This document shows, piece by piece, positions 53,541 through 63,168 of a stretch of 64,000 bases of DNA. This DNA is from Turicibacter bilis (GTDB lineage Bacteria; Bacillota_I; Bacilli_A; MOL361; Turicibacteraceae), in the NCBI RefSeq assembly GCF_024499055.1, contig NZ_CP071249.1, positions 868,001 through 932,000 of the forward strand. The letters run 5' to 3'. The notes under the pieces were generated by a model that was not told where the DNA came from, made no database searches, and saw only the letters and a list, made by a program, of their open reading frames with translations. Each line of letters starts with the position of its first letter. Position 1 is the stretch's first letter. The position numbers were made by a program, and so were the translations under genes.

Positions 53541-53774
53541 GCATTCACTTCTCCTTAAACTTTCATTCCACTATAATAGCATGAATTTCAACAAAATTAA
53601 ATAGCTCGACACAGAATTTATCATGAATTATTTTACAGTTCATTTTAGACATTTTAGAAATATCTATACACACAGTATGATTATTATGAGATTTTTCAGT
53701 TATTTTTATGTCTAACAGTTTTAAAAAATGATATACTTTTGAATATAAATTCATTGTTAAAGAGGTGATTTTTA

Positions 53775-55478
53775 ATGGCTTTTGATGGTCTTATGACGTC
53801 TAGTGTCGCTGCTTCCTTAAAGGAATCGCTACTTGCTGGGCGTATCAATAAAATTTATCAATTATCAAACCACGAAATTTTAATGCAAATTCGTGCGCAA
53901 GGAAAAAATCAGAAAGTGTTATTTTCAACACATTCATCTTATGCTCGTGTGCAAATCACAAAGCTTGATTATCAATATCCAGATGAGCCACCGATGTTTT
54001 GTATGTTTTTAAGAAAACATCTAGAAGGTGGAATTATTTATAACATCGAACAGATTAACCATGATCGTATCATCAAGTTTACGATTCGTCATATCAACGA
54101 ACTCGGTGATCAAATGATTAAATTTTTATATATTGAGATTATGGGGAAACATAGTAACTTAATTTTAACAGATGCGACGCATCGTATTTTAGATACGATT
54201 AAACATATCTCACCTCTTGTCAATCGTTATCGTTCTTTACAACCGGGTGCTACCTATATTTTACCGCCTACGCAAGAAAAACAACTCCCAACAGATGTTG
54301 ACTTTGAAACCTTCTCAAGCTTAATTGTTGAAGGTGAACGTTACGATAAACAACTGGTCGCTAAGTTCCAAGGCTTATCTCCACTCATTGCGCGTGAAAT
54401 CATTTATCGCAGTGAATCAGATTCAATCAAAAATATCTATGACTCGTTTACAAATGTCTTGACTAAAATTCAAAAAGCACCTACTCCTCATGTCATGATA
54501 GCGTCCAAAGAATACTTCTACCTTCTTCCGCTATATCATATTGAAGGAGAACTGATTCCGTGCGTTACATTATGGGACATGTTTGACCGCTATTATTTTG
54601 GAAAAGATGAACGCGATCGTATTAAACAACAATTCCATGATATTGAACGTTTTATCCGTCAAGAATATGACAAAAACGTAAAAAAACTTGAAAAGTTAAA
54701 TGAGGAATTAGTGAATTCCGAAAAAGCGGAGCAGTATAAAGTTTTAGGTGAGTTAATTTTAGCGAATATCTATCAAATTAAACGCGGTGACTCAGTTGTG
54801 CGTGTACAAAACTTCTATTCAGAGAACCTAGAAGAACTTGATATTCCATTAGAGCCGATGTTATCAGCATCTGAAAATGCTCAAAAATACTTCCAAAAGT
54901 ATACCAAAGCTAAAAATGCGGTGAATTATATTTTAGAGCAACTCGAGTTAACCGAAAAAGAGATTGCTTACTTTGAAACGCTGATGATTCAAATTGAAAC
55001 AGCAACGTTAAAAGATGCCTATGAGATTAAAGAAGAACTTGAGTTAGCAGGGTATTTACGTAAACGTCAAATTAAAAAACGTAAAACGAATGGAAAACCA
55101 AACATCGAGAAATATTTATCAACAGACGGTGTCGAGATTTTCGTTGGGAAAAATAATTTACAAAATGATTACTTAACCCATAAATTCGCCCGTCGTCACG
55201 AATGGTGGTTCCACGCTAAAGATATGCCAGGTTCGCACGTCTTAGTTCGAAGCGATGCCGATGAGTTAAGCGAAGCTACGATTCGTTCAGCGGCACAGCT
55301 CGCATCTTATTTCTCAAAAGGGCGCTTATCATCAAGTGTGCCTATTGATTACACACGCGTACGCCACGTTAAAAAAGTACCTGCTGCCCATCTTGGATTC
55401 GTCACATATGAGAATCAAAAAACGATTTATATCGATCCAGATGAAAGCTTCATTATGAACTTAACGAAATTAAAATAA
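53775..55478 (+). CDS. rqcH: ribosome quality control protein RqcH (NFACT/FbpA)
   Basis: A 567-residue protein: NFACT-N domain from MAFDGLMTSSVAASLKESLL with the conserved LAGRINKIYQLSNHEI, a central coiled coil (residues about 285-420), and NFACT-R with HEWWFHAKDMPGSHVLVRS near residue 475. It binds stalled 50S subunits and adds alanine tails to trapped nascent chains. Older annotations call it a fibronectin-binding protein. AAAGAGGTG precedes the ATG. An IS1182 element begins 5 bases after its stop codon. Confidence 0.95.
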   Translation: MAFDGLMTSSVAASLKESLLAGRINKIYQLSNHEILMQIRAQGKNQKVLFSTHSSYARVQITKLDYQYPDEPPMFCMFLRKHLEGGIIYNIEQINHDRIIKFTIRHINELGDQMIKFLYIEIMGKHSNLILTDATHRILDTIKHISPLVNRYRSLQPGATYILPPTQEKQLPTDVDFETFSSLIVEGERYDKQLVAKFQGLSPLIAREIIYRSESDSIKNIYDSFTNVLTKIQKAPTPHVMIASKEYFYLLPLYHIEGELIPCVTLWDMFDRYYFGKDERDRIKQQFHDIERFIRQEYDKNVKKLEKLNEELVNSEKAEQYKVLGELILANIYQIKRGDSVVRVQNFYSENLEELDIPLEPMLSASENAQKYFQKYTKAKNAVNYILEQLELTEKEIAYFETLMIQIETATLKDAYEIKEELELAGYLRKRQIKKRKTNGKPNIEKYLSTDGVEIFVGKNNLQNDYLTHKFARRHEWWFHAKDMPGSHVLVRSDADELSEATIRSAAQLASYFSKGRLSSSVPIDYTRVRHVKKVPAAHLGFVTYENQKTIYIDPDESFIMNLTKLK

Positions 55479-55532
55479 CAAAGGGGCTGTCTCAAAATAG
55501 ATGACCCTTTGAATTAAAAAACTACAGTTTAC

Positions 55533-55566
55533 AAAAAAAGGCAGTCCCATTCGGGACTGCTTTTTT
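55533..55566 (+). terminator. terminator inside the left end of the IS
   Basis: Stem AAAAAAAGGCAGTCCC/GGGACTGCTTTTTT with an ATTC loop. It lies between the left IS end and the transposase, so it should block read-through from rqcH into the transposase and also act as rqcH's terminator. Confidence 0.85.
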
Positions 55567-55579
55567 GTATACTTTTTTT

Positions 55580-57196
55580 ATGCTAAAAAAAGAAAATATA
55601 CCTCAAGATTATACAACTTATTCAGCTGGATATCAACTCTCTTTAACGATGGATATTCAAGTTTATATTGCACCTCATGACCCTGTACGTTTGCTTAATC
55701 AATTATTGGAGGGATTAGATGATAAAAAATTATTAAGCACTTACTCTGATAAAGGGAGAAATTCTGTCGTACCACCGGTTATTATGTTTAAGATTTTAGT
55801 TTACGCGTATATGAATCGCGCTTTCTCTTCGCGAGAAATTCAGCGACTTTGTCAACGGGATATTCATTTTATCTGGTTGTTAAACGGTTATCCCGCGCCT
55901 AGCCATCATACGATTAATCGATTTAGAAAACATCATTTAAGCGATGGTGTCATGGAAGATTTATTTGATCAATGGATTGAGCGTCTTCACGCCTTAGATG
56001 AAATTCATTTTAAAAACCTATTTATTGATGGAACAAAAATTGAAGCGAATGCCAATCGTTATTCCTTTGTTTGGTTAAAATCAGTCACTAAAAATGAATC
56101 TAAACTTCATACAAAAATTGAAAAACTGCTTCAACAAATCAACGAAATGTATCTAACAACGTATCAGTTCAATTCGAATCAACCCTTAGATGTTTTAGAA
56201 TCTTGTTTAATGAATTTGAAACAACGAGTGATTGAACAATCCATTGAATTTGTTTCTGGAAAAGGAAAGAGAAAAACCGTTCTCCAACGTCAAGTGGAAG
56301 CACTCGAGGATTATATTGAAAAACAGAACATGTATTTGACGTATCAAGAAAGGATTGGCGAGCATCGTTCAAGTTGTTCAAAAACGGATGTTGATGCCAC
56401 TTTTATGAGAATGAAAGACGATCACATGAAAAATGGTCAATTAAAACCAGGATATAATGTCCAAATTGGCGTTGAAGCGGAGTATATTGTGCATGTTGGA
56501 ATCTTTAGTTCGGCCAATGATGTCACGACTTTGATTCCCTTTCTGACATCCATGGAATCTCGATTATCTAACACATTTGAACGGGTGATCGCAGATGCAG
56601 GTTATGAAAGTGAAGAAAATTATGCTTATTTGAAGGAGAACCATCAAAAAGTTTTCATTAAGCCTCTCAACTATGAAGCCTCAAAAACAAGAAAATATAA
56701 AGCTCAACTGGGGAAACGAGAAAACATGGCATATGATGAACTCACAGATACCTATACGTGTGCCAATGGAAGAGTGTTAAAACCGATCGAAGTTAAAAGT
56801 CGAGAAAGTCGGACGGGATATCGAAAAGAAGTCACGATTTATGAATGTGAAACTTGCCAAGATTGTCCCTTGCGTTCCAAATGTACAAAAGCGAAAGAAG
56901 GAAACCATAAACGAATAGAAGTGTCTAAAAAAATGCTTTCGCTAAGAACAGAGTCACTTGAAAATATCCAAAGTGAAGAAGGGATTATTTTAAGAAAGAA
57001 TCGCTCCATTCAAGTTGAAGGTGCTTTTGGCGTGTTAAAACAAGATTACGGCTTCAGAAAATTTTTAACCCGTGGAAAAGTTCATGTCACAGTAGAAATG
57101 TTGCTTCTATGTTTTGGATATAATGTACAAAAATTACATAACAAAATCCAAAACAATCGTTGCGGGCAACAACTCCATACACAAAAAGTGGCTTAA
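55580..57196 (+). CDS. IS1182 family DDE transposase
   Basis: A 538-residue transposase. The N-terminal DUF772 domain (QVYIAPHDPVRLLNQLLEGL; PSHHTINRFRKHHLSDGVME) is followed by DDE core blocks LFIDGTKIEANANRYSFVW, KTDVDATFMRMKDD, VIADAGYESEENYAYLKEN and VEGAFGVLKQDYGFRKFLTR. A cysteine cluster (CETCQDCPLRSKC) lies between the second and third acidic regions. No ribosome site precedes the ATG at 55580, which fits the weak expression usual for transposases. Confidence 0.92.
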   Translation: MLKKENIPQDYTTYSAGYQLSLTMDIQVYIAPHDPVRLLNQLLEGLDDKKLLSTYSDKGRNSVVPPVIMFKILVYAYMNRAFSSREIQRLCQRDIHFIWLLNGYPAPSHHTINRFRKHHLSDGVMEDLFDQWIERLHALDEIHFKNLFIDGTKIEANANRYSFVWLKSVTKNESKLHTKIEKLLQQINEMYLTTYQFNSNQPLDVLESCLMNLKQRVIEQSIEFVSGKGKRKTVLQRQVEALEDYIEKQNMYLTYQERIGEHRSSCSKTDVDATFMRMKDDHMKNGQLKPGYNVQIGVEAEYIVHVGIFSSANDVTTLIPFLTSMESRLSNTFERVIADAGYESEENYAYLKENHQKVFIKPLNYEASKTRKYKAQLGKRENMAYDELTDTYTCANGRVLKPIEVKSRESRTGYRKEVTIYECETCQDCPLRSKCTKAKEGNHKRIEVSKKMLSLRTESLENIQSEEGIILRKNRSIQVEGAFGVLKQDYGFRKFLTRGKVHVTVEMLLLCFGYNVQKLHNKIQNNRCGQQLHTQKVA

Positions 57197-57374
57197 AAAA
57201 TCAGAATATACGGTCATTTTGAAGGAAAGAAACGTCCTTCTTTTCATCGTACTCAAAAATAAATTCAATCCATAAAATTCAATCCAGGGCCTAATTTTTT
57301 TACGATGAATAGCCAAAAAAAGGAGCATGTCGCTCCATGACTATAAAATTTTAGTCATTTTGAGACAGCCCCTT

Positions 57375-58655
57375 TTAATGAGTTTTCTTTTTATAAACGC
57401 TCGTATGTAAAAACTGTTCGTAGACCACTTCCCCATCAGCATTATAGCCATAAAGCGTCGTATCTGCCTTTAGCCCGCCATCATAGATGATCGTTTTAGG
57501 ACGATAAGTAATGCCATGTAGCGCTTCGGAATTCGACCAAATTTCAACCGTTAGGCTTCCATATTGCGCATAAGTATGAATGTAGATTGGATATTCTAGC
57601 GTGTTAATGAACTTTAAATCAATCGCATTATCCGCCATCGTGGCATCTTGACCGAGTGGAACATAACTAACTGGCAAACTATGATTGCGTCGCTCAGTGG
57701 CGATAATACCTGCCTTAAGTTGAGCATTATAAAGGGTTGAAGAGACTTGGCAGATTCCCCCTCCAACTCCAGGAACAGCTCTCCCATTTAAAAAAATCGT
57801 TGCATTCACATAACCATGCGCGCCATCAACCGGGGACACCTTTTCTGCATAAGAAAACTGTTCACCCGGCATCAAAATCGTATGATTGATTTTAGATGCG
57901 GCTAGCTCAACATTTTTAGCACGAGGAATTCCTGTTGGATAATCTGTCGAATAAGAGGAAATCTTAGTGTTGATCATTTTTAACTGCTCAATATCTCGTT
58001 CACGAGGATCAGTCATCACATTTGCCTCAACCTCAATCGGATCCATAGAACTTATATCCAGTTCCTCAATTAACATATCCCTTAATTCTTCGGTCAAAAT
58101 GAGTTGACCATCTTGACCTTCATTTAATTTTAAGATTCCGTAACCAGCCATTTCGAATTTCGGTTCCACTTTTTCAACATAAACCTCTTTCTCGATCATT
58201 CGCGCCCATTTTTCAACTTCATCATGATCATAAGTATAGCCGACCGTAAATTCATAACGCATCGGCTCTTTGATTTGAGAGGCCTGTTCCATTAGTTCTA
58301 AATCTTTTCCAATCGCAATAATTTCATCAACTAACTGGTCCATCTCTTGATTAACCGTCGGATTAAACTGTGATAACGTTGTTTCAAAATCTTTTTCTCC
58401 AACATGAACGATGATTTTCCGTTCTTTATACTGCTTTATTTGATCATCAATCATCGCTTTAATCTCATCTCGATTTAAGTTCGACACGTCTAAATCATTA
58501 ATGAAGATATTTGGTAAGGCGATGTCTTCATACGCTAACACTAACGCTTTCGCATCTTGAAATTCAAACACCTTATATGCAATGAACGATAAGATAAACA
58601 CCGTATTTAAAGAAGCAATGATTAAGCGAATGATTCGTCCTTGATTCATCTCCAT
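57375..58655 (-). CDS. VanW family protein with signal anchor
   Basis: A 426-residue exported protein. One membrane segment (residues about 8-25, LIIASLNTVFILSFIAYKVF), then a peptidoglycan-binding-like region (residues about 40-215, two repeats), then the VanW domain with ILMPGEQFSYAEKVSPVDGA, GGGICQVSSTLYNAQLKAGI and RRNHSLPVSYVPLGQDATM. The molecular role of VanW is unknown; the setting is the cell wall. AGGAGG upstream. It follows the vWA gene by 41 bases, so the two probably form an operon. Confidence 0.9.
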   Translation of the reverse strand: MEMNQGRIIRLIIASLNTVFILSFIAYKVFEFQDAKALVLAYEDIALPNIFINDLDVSNLNRDEIKAMIDDQIKQYKERKIIVHVGEKDFETTLSQFNPTVNQEMDQLVDEIIAIGKDLELMEQASQIKEPMRYEFTVGYTYDHDEVEKWARMIEKEVYVEKVEPKFEMAGYGILKLNEGQDGQLILTEELRDMLIEELDISSMDPIEVEANVMTDPRERDIEQLKMINTKISSYSTDYPTGIPRAKNVELAASKINHTILMPGEQFSYAEKVSPVDGAHGYVNATIFLNGRAVPGVGGGICQVSSTLYNAQLKAGIIATERRNHSLPVSYVPLGQDATMADNAIDLKFINTLEYPIYIHTYAQYGSLTVEIWSNSEALHGITYRPKTIIYDGGLKADTTLYGYNADGEVVYEQFLHTSVYKKKTH

Positions 58656-58696
58656 CTCCTATATACCTCCTTTGTTAATGATTTTAGTGTCTCTTC

Positions 58697-60784
58697 TTAG
58701 GTTGTCGAGTGAATGTAATATTTATTCTCACAGACGACAATTTCACCAATTTTTTGTTTTGAAGTCAGCATTTTCCCAGTTGTTAGGTACGTGTGTTGAC
58801 CTTGTTTTTTCACTTCTCTCTCATATACCTCATCCCAATAAAAAATAGGTTGCCCACATAACTGAGACTGGATTCTTAATAAGTAGATTTTATTTTGAAG
58901 TATTAATCGTTGCTTTTTCGTCTCATTTAACCGTGTATATAATAACTGAAGAGGATTCTCTTGACTCATCAGCACTTGTTGTTGAATATTTTCATAGAGT
59001 CGTTGCCATTCACTCTGTTTTGGAAAATTTTCTATTGACCATTTGGTGAAGCTCTCATCATAAGCATCCCGTTTCGCTAATGCGTTTGATTTCACCCTTG
59101 GAATAAATAATCCTGACGGACTCACATGATACTGACTCCGGATGCGATTAATCGATTCATCTATTTGATGCTTGTCTAATCTAAACGTCGATTGATTCGT
59201 TGAAATAAGTGTTTTTAAGACTTGTTGTCTCAAGGTTAATTGTTCGAGTTCATATAATTGTTGAGCCATCATTTGACTAATATCAGATGAAAAACATTGA
59301 AAATGAGTTAACTTTAATCGTGATAAATCAATTAAATCAATTTCAGATTCATGATTGAGTTGCCCTGAAATGAGCTTTAATGCTACAAATCTCTTTCTGA
59401 GTGTCGGTGATAACCGGCACGCTAACGTTTGTAATTTTAAATTTCCACCTTCAATAAAAAAATATTGTCGAAAAATATAACAATCTAACTTCAAGTCCGT
59501 TTGATTTTGTTTCGCAACACCTTCGACTTTTACCGTGAACGTCACATTTTGTTTGGTCGTACTAGCTCGAACTTGAATAATTGGAAAATATAACTTATCA
59601 TGTGCCGTAAAGGTCACCCGACCATCGTCTTGTTTAATGGGAAATCGAGCTTCATTTTTATAATAAAGCTGAGAGAAGGAATCGTCTAAAATCATTTGAA
59701 TCAATTCAAACACCGATAATGGAATAAACGATTGCACTCTTAATGCCTGCCGTGTGTATCGGGCTTGATTAATCGCTGCTAAACTTCGACTTATTTCATT
59801 GATGGAATACCCTTGATGGATGATTGGGAAAAGCTCTGTCTCTTGAAGTAAAAAAGAGGCATCATCAATCTGACGTTGCTTGATAAGATAGTAGCCATAA
59901 GCAAGCTTAAAGTGTTGTTCAATCTCCTTTGAAACTTCATCAGCTGACGCTGGAACTTCTTGTTGTTCAAGTTTTAACGTTTCATCAAAGGTCACCACGA
60001 GTTGAGGAAGCGTCAATAACTGTTTAGGCTGATGAAGATGTAACGTTTGGGCCATGAGAAAATAGTCCTTATTAAATAGACAGATTTCCTGATGAGCGCC
60101 TTTTTTTAGTGAACTTTTCCATTGCTTGAAATGAGTTCGATATGTCTTTAAGTTTTGATAAGGATAAAAATCACCTGTCCGACTTGTCGTAGCTAACCAA
60201 GTTAAAAAATTTAAGTTATATGTTCCTATCCCTACAATATGCGTCATGACGTGTTGCTTCGCCAAATCAAGCATCCAACCATAACATCTCGATTGCTCCA
60301 CGACAATGGAATGACTGGATGGATAAAGATGACCGTCTGTCACCACAATGAGCTGGATTTCTTCCTTATCCTTTTGTTTCGTTAACATGGCAAATGTGGT
60401 TTCAAGGGCAGACGATAACACCGTCCATTCATCACCACATCGTTCTTCTAGACGCTTGTGTAACTCTTCAGTAAGTAGATCTTTATCTATAATAAACTCT
60501 TGATTGACAAGCCAATCGTCTTCAAATTCATTCCCAAACAGTAAAATGGAAAGTTTATGGGATACATTTAATTGATGAATGGTTTCATGAACAATCTGCT
60601 TGAGGTCTTCTAAATAAGGAAGCATACTTGCTGAGCCGTCAATTAATAAAACTGTATGCAATAGATTATTTCTTGTTTGATGGTTTCCAATCTTATAAAA
60701 ATAGCATGTCCTAGTTAGTTGTGGTGTTAAACGTAGTTGCTTTCTTCCTAAACTTTGAACACTTATTTGAACTTCTTTATTCAA
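58697..60784 (-). CDS. large von Willebrand factor A domain protein
   Basis: A 695-residue protein. Residues about 40-210 form a vWA domain with the metal-binding DGSASM motif (TVLLIDGSASMLPYLEDLKQ), a Thr in EWTVLSSAL and an Asp in VVTDGHLYPS. The remaining 480 residues are unrecognised, beta-rich then helical at the end. No signal peptide, so probably cytoplasmic. The TTG at 60784 has GGGGGCGG 8 bases upstream; nine codons earlier a GTG lacks a site. Paired with the VanW gene; function unknown. Confidence 0.7.
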   Translation of the reverse strand: MNKEVQISVQSLGRKQLRLTPQLTRTCYFYKIGNHQTRNNLLHTVLLIDGSASMLPYLEDLKQIVHETIHQLNVSHKLSILLFGNEFEDDWLVNQEFIIDKDLLTEELHKRLEERCGDEWTVLSSALETTFAMLTKQKDKEEIQLIVVTDGHLYPSSHSIVVEQSRCYGWMLDLAKQHVMTHIVGIGTYNLNFLTWLATTSRTGDFYPYQNLKTYRTHFKQWKSSLKKGAHQEICLFNKDYFLMAQTLHLHQPKQLLTLPQLVVTFDETLKLEQQEVPASADEVSKEIEQHFKLAYGYYLIKQRQIDDASFLLQETELFPIIHQGYSINEISRSLAAINQARYTRQALRVQSFIPLSVFELIQMILDDSFSQLYYKNEARFPIKQDDGRVTFTAHDKLYFPIIQVRASTTKQNVTFTVKVEGVAKQNQTDLKLDCYIFRQYFFIEGGNLKLQTLACRLSPTLRKRFVALKLISGQLNHESEIDLIDLSRLKLTHFQCFSSDISQMMAQQLYELEQLTLRQQVLKTLISTNQSTFRLDKHQIDESINRIRSQYHVSPSGLFIPRVKSNALAKRDAYDESFTKWSIENFPKQSEWQRLYENIQQQVLMSQENPLQLLYTRLNETKKQRLILQNKIYLLRIQSQLCGQPIFYWDEVYEREVKKQGQHTYLTTGKMLTSKQKIGEIVVCENKYYIHSTT

Positions 60785-60984
60785 AGCAACCGCCCCCTCA
60801 TATGTAGTCACTGCTACCCAATATATGAGCGGGGCTTCGTCATTATTCTAGCAAACTTTAAAAATAGAAATTGGTCACTTTTTGTAAATCAACGACACAT
60901 TCATCATATTTCGATGATTCTTTTTTCATTAAATCTGATGGTAGTCTCTATGGTTGTCAGTTTCTGTACTTTTGCTTCTAACCC

Positions 60985-61013
60985 TTAACAGAAAACCATT
61001 TGACAGTTATAAT
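60985..61013 (+). promoter_or_regulatory. promoter of the exonuclease gene
   Basis: TTAACA, 17 bases, TATAAT, 33 bases before the ATG at 61047. Confidence 0.7.
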
Positions 61014-61046
61014 AGTGAATACAATCATTATATAGGGGGCTTCGTC

Positions 61047-61970
61047 ATGAATTTTATCGCTATCGACTTTGAAACAGCAAATGAAAAACGTGCGAGTGCT
61101 TGTTCACTCGGGATGACGATTGTCAAAAATGGACAAGTCGTTGATGAATTATATTATTTAATCAAACCTAAGGAGTTAAGATTTAGTCCGATGAATACAT
61201 GGATTCACGGATTAAGAGCTCATGATGTGAAAAATGCAAAAGAATTTGATGCTCTTTGGCCTGAACTTGAACCTTACTTTAGAAATAACTTTGTCATTGC
61301 TCACAATGCATCCTTTGATATCAGTGTTTTACGTGCGACCTTAGACGCCTATAGCCTTCCTTATCCATCATTTGACTATGGCTGTACGATGCTCTTAGCA
61401 AAAAACTTCTTTCCTATGCTTGAAAATGCCAAACTAAATACTGTTAATCATTACTTAGGACTTGAATTTAATCACCATCATGCGGGCGCCGATGCGTTTG
61501 CCTGCGCAAATATTTTATTAAAAGTTAAAGATGAGCTTAATTCCTTAACGATTCACGACGTGTTTGATCAAGTTGGAATTAAACCCGGAAAAGTGTATGA
61601 TAAAGGTTATCAAGCACCCAAAAAAGGGCATTCGACCTTAACTTCTAACCGTCAATTCCAACGAATTACCTCACCGTTGTTTAATAGTCAAACAGACTTT
61701 TTCAAGCACAAAACAGTCGTCTTTACTGGTCCTCTTCAATCACTCTCACGCACAGAAGCGATTGCTTTAATCGGCCAATTAGGTGGAACGGTAGGCAGCT
61801 CAGTTACGAAAAAGACAAACATTATTGTGACAGGGATTAAAAACATTTATGAACTCTCTGCTGATGAAATGAGCACAAAACTAAAAAAAGCCATTCAACT
61901 AGTGTATCATGGTCAAGAAATCCTCTTTTTAAATGAAGACGAGTTTTTAAAAATTTTAACCTCATCATAA
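61047..61970 (+). CDS. DnaQ-type 3'-5' exonuclease with C-terminal BRCT domain
   Basis: A 307-residue protein. Residues 1-165 form a DEDDh exonuclease: FIAIDFETANEKRASACSLG, then FVIAHNASFDISVLRATLDA and FNHHHAGADAFACANILL. Residues about 220-300 form a BRCT domain (KTVVFTGPLQSLSRTEAIAL, QLGGTVGSSVTKKTNIIV), the phosphopeptide or DNA-end binding fold seen in ligase. Likely DNA repair or proofreading. AGGGGGC before the ATG, which lies downstream of a clear promoter, so the longer frame is rejected. Confidence 0.88.
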   Translation: MNFIAIDFETANEKRASACSLGMTIVKNGQVVDELYYLIKPKELRFSPMNTWIHGLRAHDVKNAKEFDALWPELEPYFRNNFVIAHNASFDISVLRATLDAYSLPYPSFDYGCTMLLAKNFFPMLENAKLNTVNHYLGLEFNHHHAGADAFACANILLKVKDELNSLTIHDVFDQVGIKPGKVYDKGYQAPKKGHSTLTSNRQFQRITSPLFNSQTDFFKHKTVVFTGPLQSLSRTEAIALIGQLGGTVGSSVTKKTNIIVTGIKNIYELSADEMSTKLKKAIQLVYHGQEILFLNEDEFLKILTSS

Positions 61971-62001
61971 AAGGCATCCTCACTAATCGAGGATGCCTTT
62001 T
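61969..62001. terminator. bidirectional terminator
   Basis: AAAAGGCATCCTC/GAGGATGCCTTTT between the converging exonuclease and SpoIIE-like phosphatase genes. Confidence 0.9.
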
Positions 62002-62004
62002 GCT

Positions 62005-63165
62005 TTAAAAATATTGAATATGAACAACTTTTCCAACTTTAATTAAAATTTCTTCTAGCTCCTCAATAACTCGTAATTTAATGCTCAATTCTTTAGGAAA
62101 ATCAGGATTTTGATGAGCCGCATTAATGGCCCTACCAATCAGTAATTGAATATGCGTACATTCCTCATACAATAACTTCGCTAAACGTGCTGCTCCATGT
62201 CCTTCTTCAAGTTTTTCAAATCTCGAATTCATTTGCACATCTTTTAAAATCTCGACGGCTCCTTTAATCGTCAATACGCCTTCTGTGACTAAATCAATCC
62301 CACGAATGGAAGCAATCGGTGGAAAACGTGGATCAATATAATCAAAACTCGTCTGTATCTCTTCACCAATTTCTCGTGCCACAATATTAGCGGCTGTTCC
62401 TCCACAAATAATTTTCTTCCCGCTACTTTTCATGAGTGTTTTGACAACCTGTTGATCTTCTAATTTCACCTGTGGCGGTCCAGCAAATAAGGTTGCCCAT
62501 TTGGGTTTCATAACTTTTAAAGTCGCCACCGTTGTGTCATCCCCCGGTTGACCGACATATAAATCAGAACACACGTCAAGCAATAAATTCGTGATTTCAC
62601 GAGCTGTCTTTTCTTCATCAATGACTGACTGTAAAAAACAAGACACTTCTGGCCAACTCCATCCTAAATTTAAAATCGTCCCAACGCCTGCATGAATCAC
62701 ACCATCACTTGTTAACACCAGTGTATCGCCTTCTTGTAAAACAAATTGACTTTCTTTAATTGTTCGCCCATTAATACAACGCTCTGTACTTTCTAAAGGT
62801 TTTACCCCTCCATCTCGAATAAAAAACACACTAGGATTATCGATCTCTACCACATAGACATTATTAGAGACGTCAATTTTAACGATAGTTAAGGTCGAAT
62901 AGGCAAGCTTTCTCACTTGACAAACCGGGAGGGTATGAACCATTGTATCAACCACCTCATCAATCGAAAGTCCCGCTTTAAGCATCGTAATTGCAATTTT
63001 TGAACTCAACGTTGCTAGAATATTTGCTTTAACTCCACTTCCTAGTCCATCCGATAAAACTGCAATCACACAATCAGTCGTTCGAAAAAATTCAACTTTA
63101 TCTCCACAAAGTTCTTCTCCTACCTTATTTAAACTACGACAAGCAAAATCGACAAAGTAATTCAT
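62005..63165 (-). CDS. SpoIIE-type PP2C phosphatase linked to hydrogenase-like sensor
   Basis: A 386-residue protein. Residues about 10-225 match the SpoIIE/PP2C fold: VIAVLSDGLGSGVKANILAT, VLTSDGVIHAGVGT and GQPGDDTTVATLKVM supply the metal-binding Asp residues. The C-terminal 160 residues (KIICGGTAANIVAREIGEEI; EGVLTIKGAVEILKDVQ) form an extra domain found in such phosphatases beside [FeFe]-hydrogenase genes in clostridia. Start at the ATG at 63165 (GAGG 8 bases upstream); the upstream gene ends 4 bases earlier, so it is coupled. It probably dephosphorylates an unknown anti-sigma antagonist or partner. Confidence 0.82.
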   Translation of the reverse strand: MNYFVDFACRSLNKVGEELCGDKVEFFRTTDCVIAVLSDGLGSGVKANILATLSSKIAITMLKAGLSIDEVVDTMVHTLPVCQVRKLAYSTLTIVKIDVSNNVYVVEIDNPSVFFIRDGGVKPLESTERCINGRTIKESQFVLQEGDTLVLTSDGVIHAGVGTILNLGWSWPEVSCFLQSVIDEEKTAREITNLLLDVCSDLYVGQPGDDTTVATLKVMKPKWATLFAGPPQVKLEDQQVVKTLMKSSGKKIICGGTAANIVAREIGEEIQTSFDYIDPRFPPIASIRGIDLVTEGVLTIKGAVEILKDVQMNSRFEKLEEGHGAARLAKLLYEECTHIQLLIGRAINAAHQNPDFPKELSIKLRVIEELEEILIKVGKVVHIQYF

Positions 63166-63168
63166 CAC

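Larger units (their letters stand above)
55483..57372 (+). mobile_element. IS1182-family insertion sequence, intact
   Basis: 1890 bases bounded by the 16-base perfect inverted repeat GGGGCTGTCTCAAAAT / ATTTTGAGACAGCCCC and carrying one intact transposase gene. It fits exactly between the converging rqcH and vanW-like genes, leaving 4 and 2 bases to their stop codons. No target duplication is apparent. It has probably replaced or split the shared terminator of the two genes. Confidence 0.92.

Noticed and set aside
53563-53754. 63-residue minus-strand ORF upstream of gmk
   Set aside because: No ribosome site, low-complexity composition, and it occupies the promoter region between gmk and rqcH.
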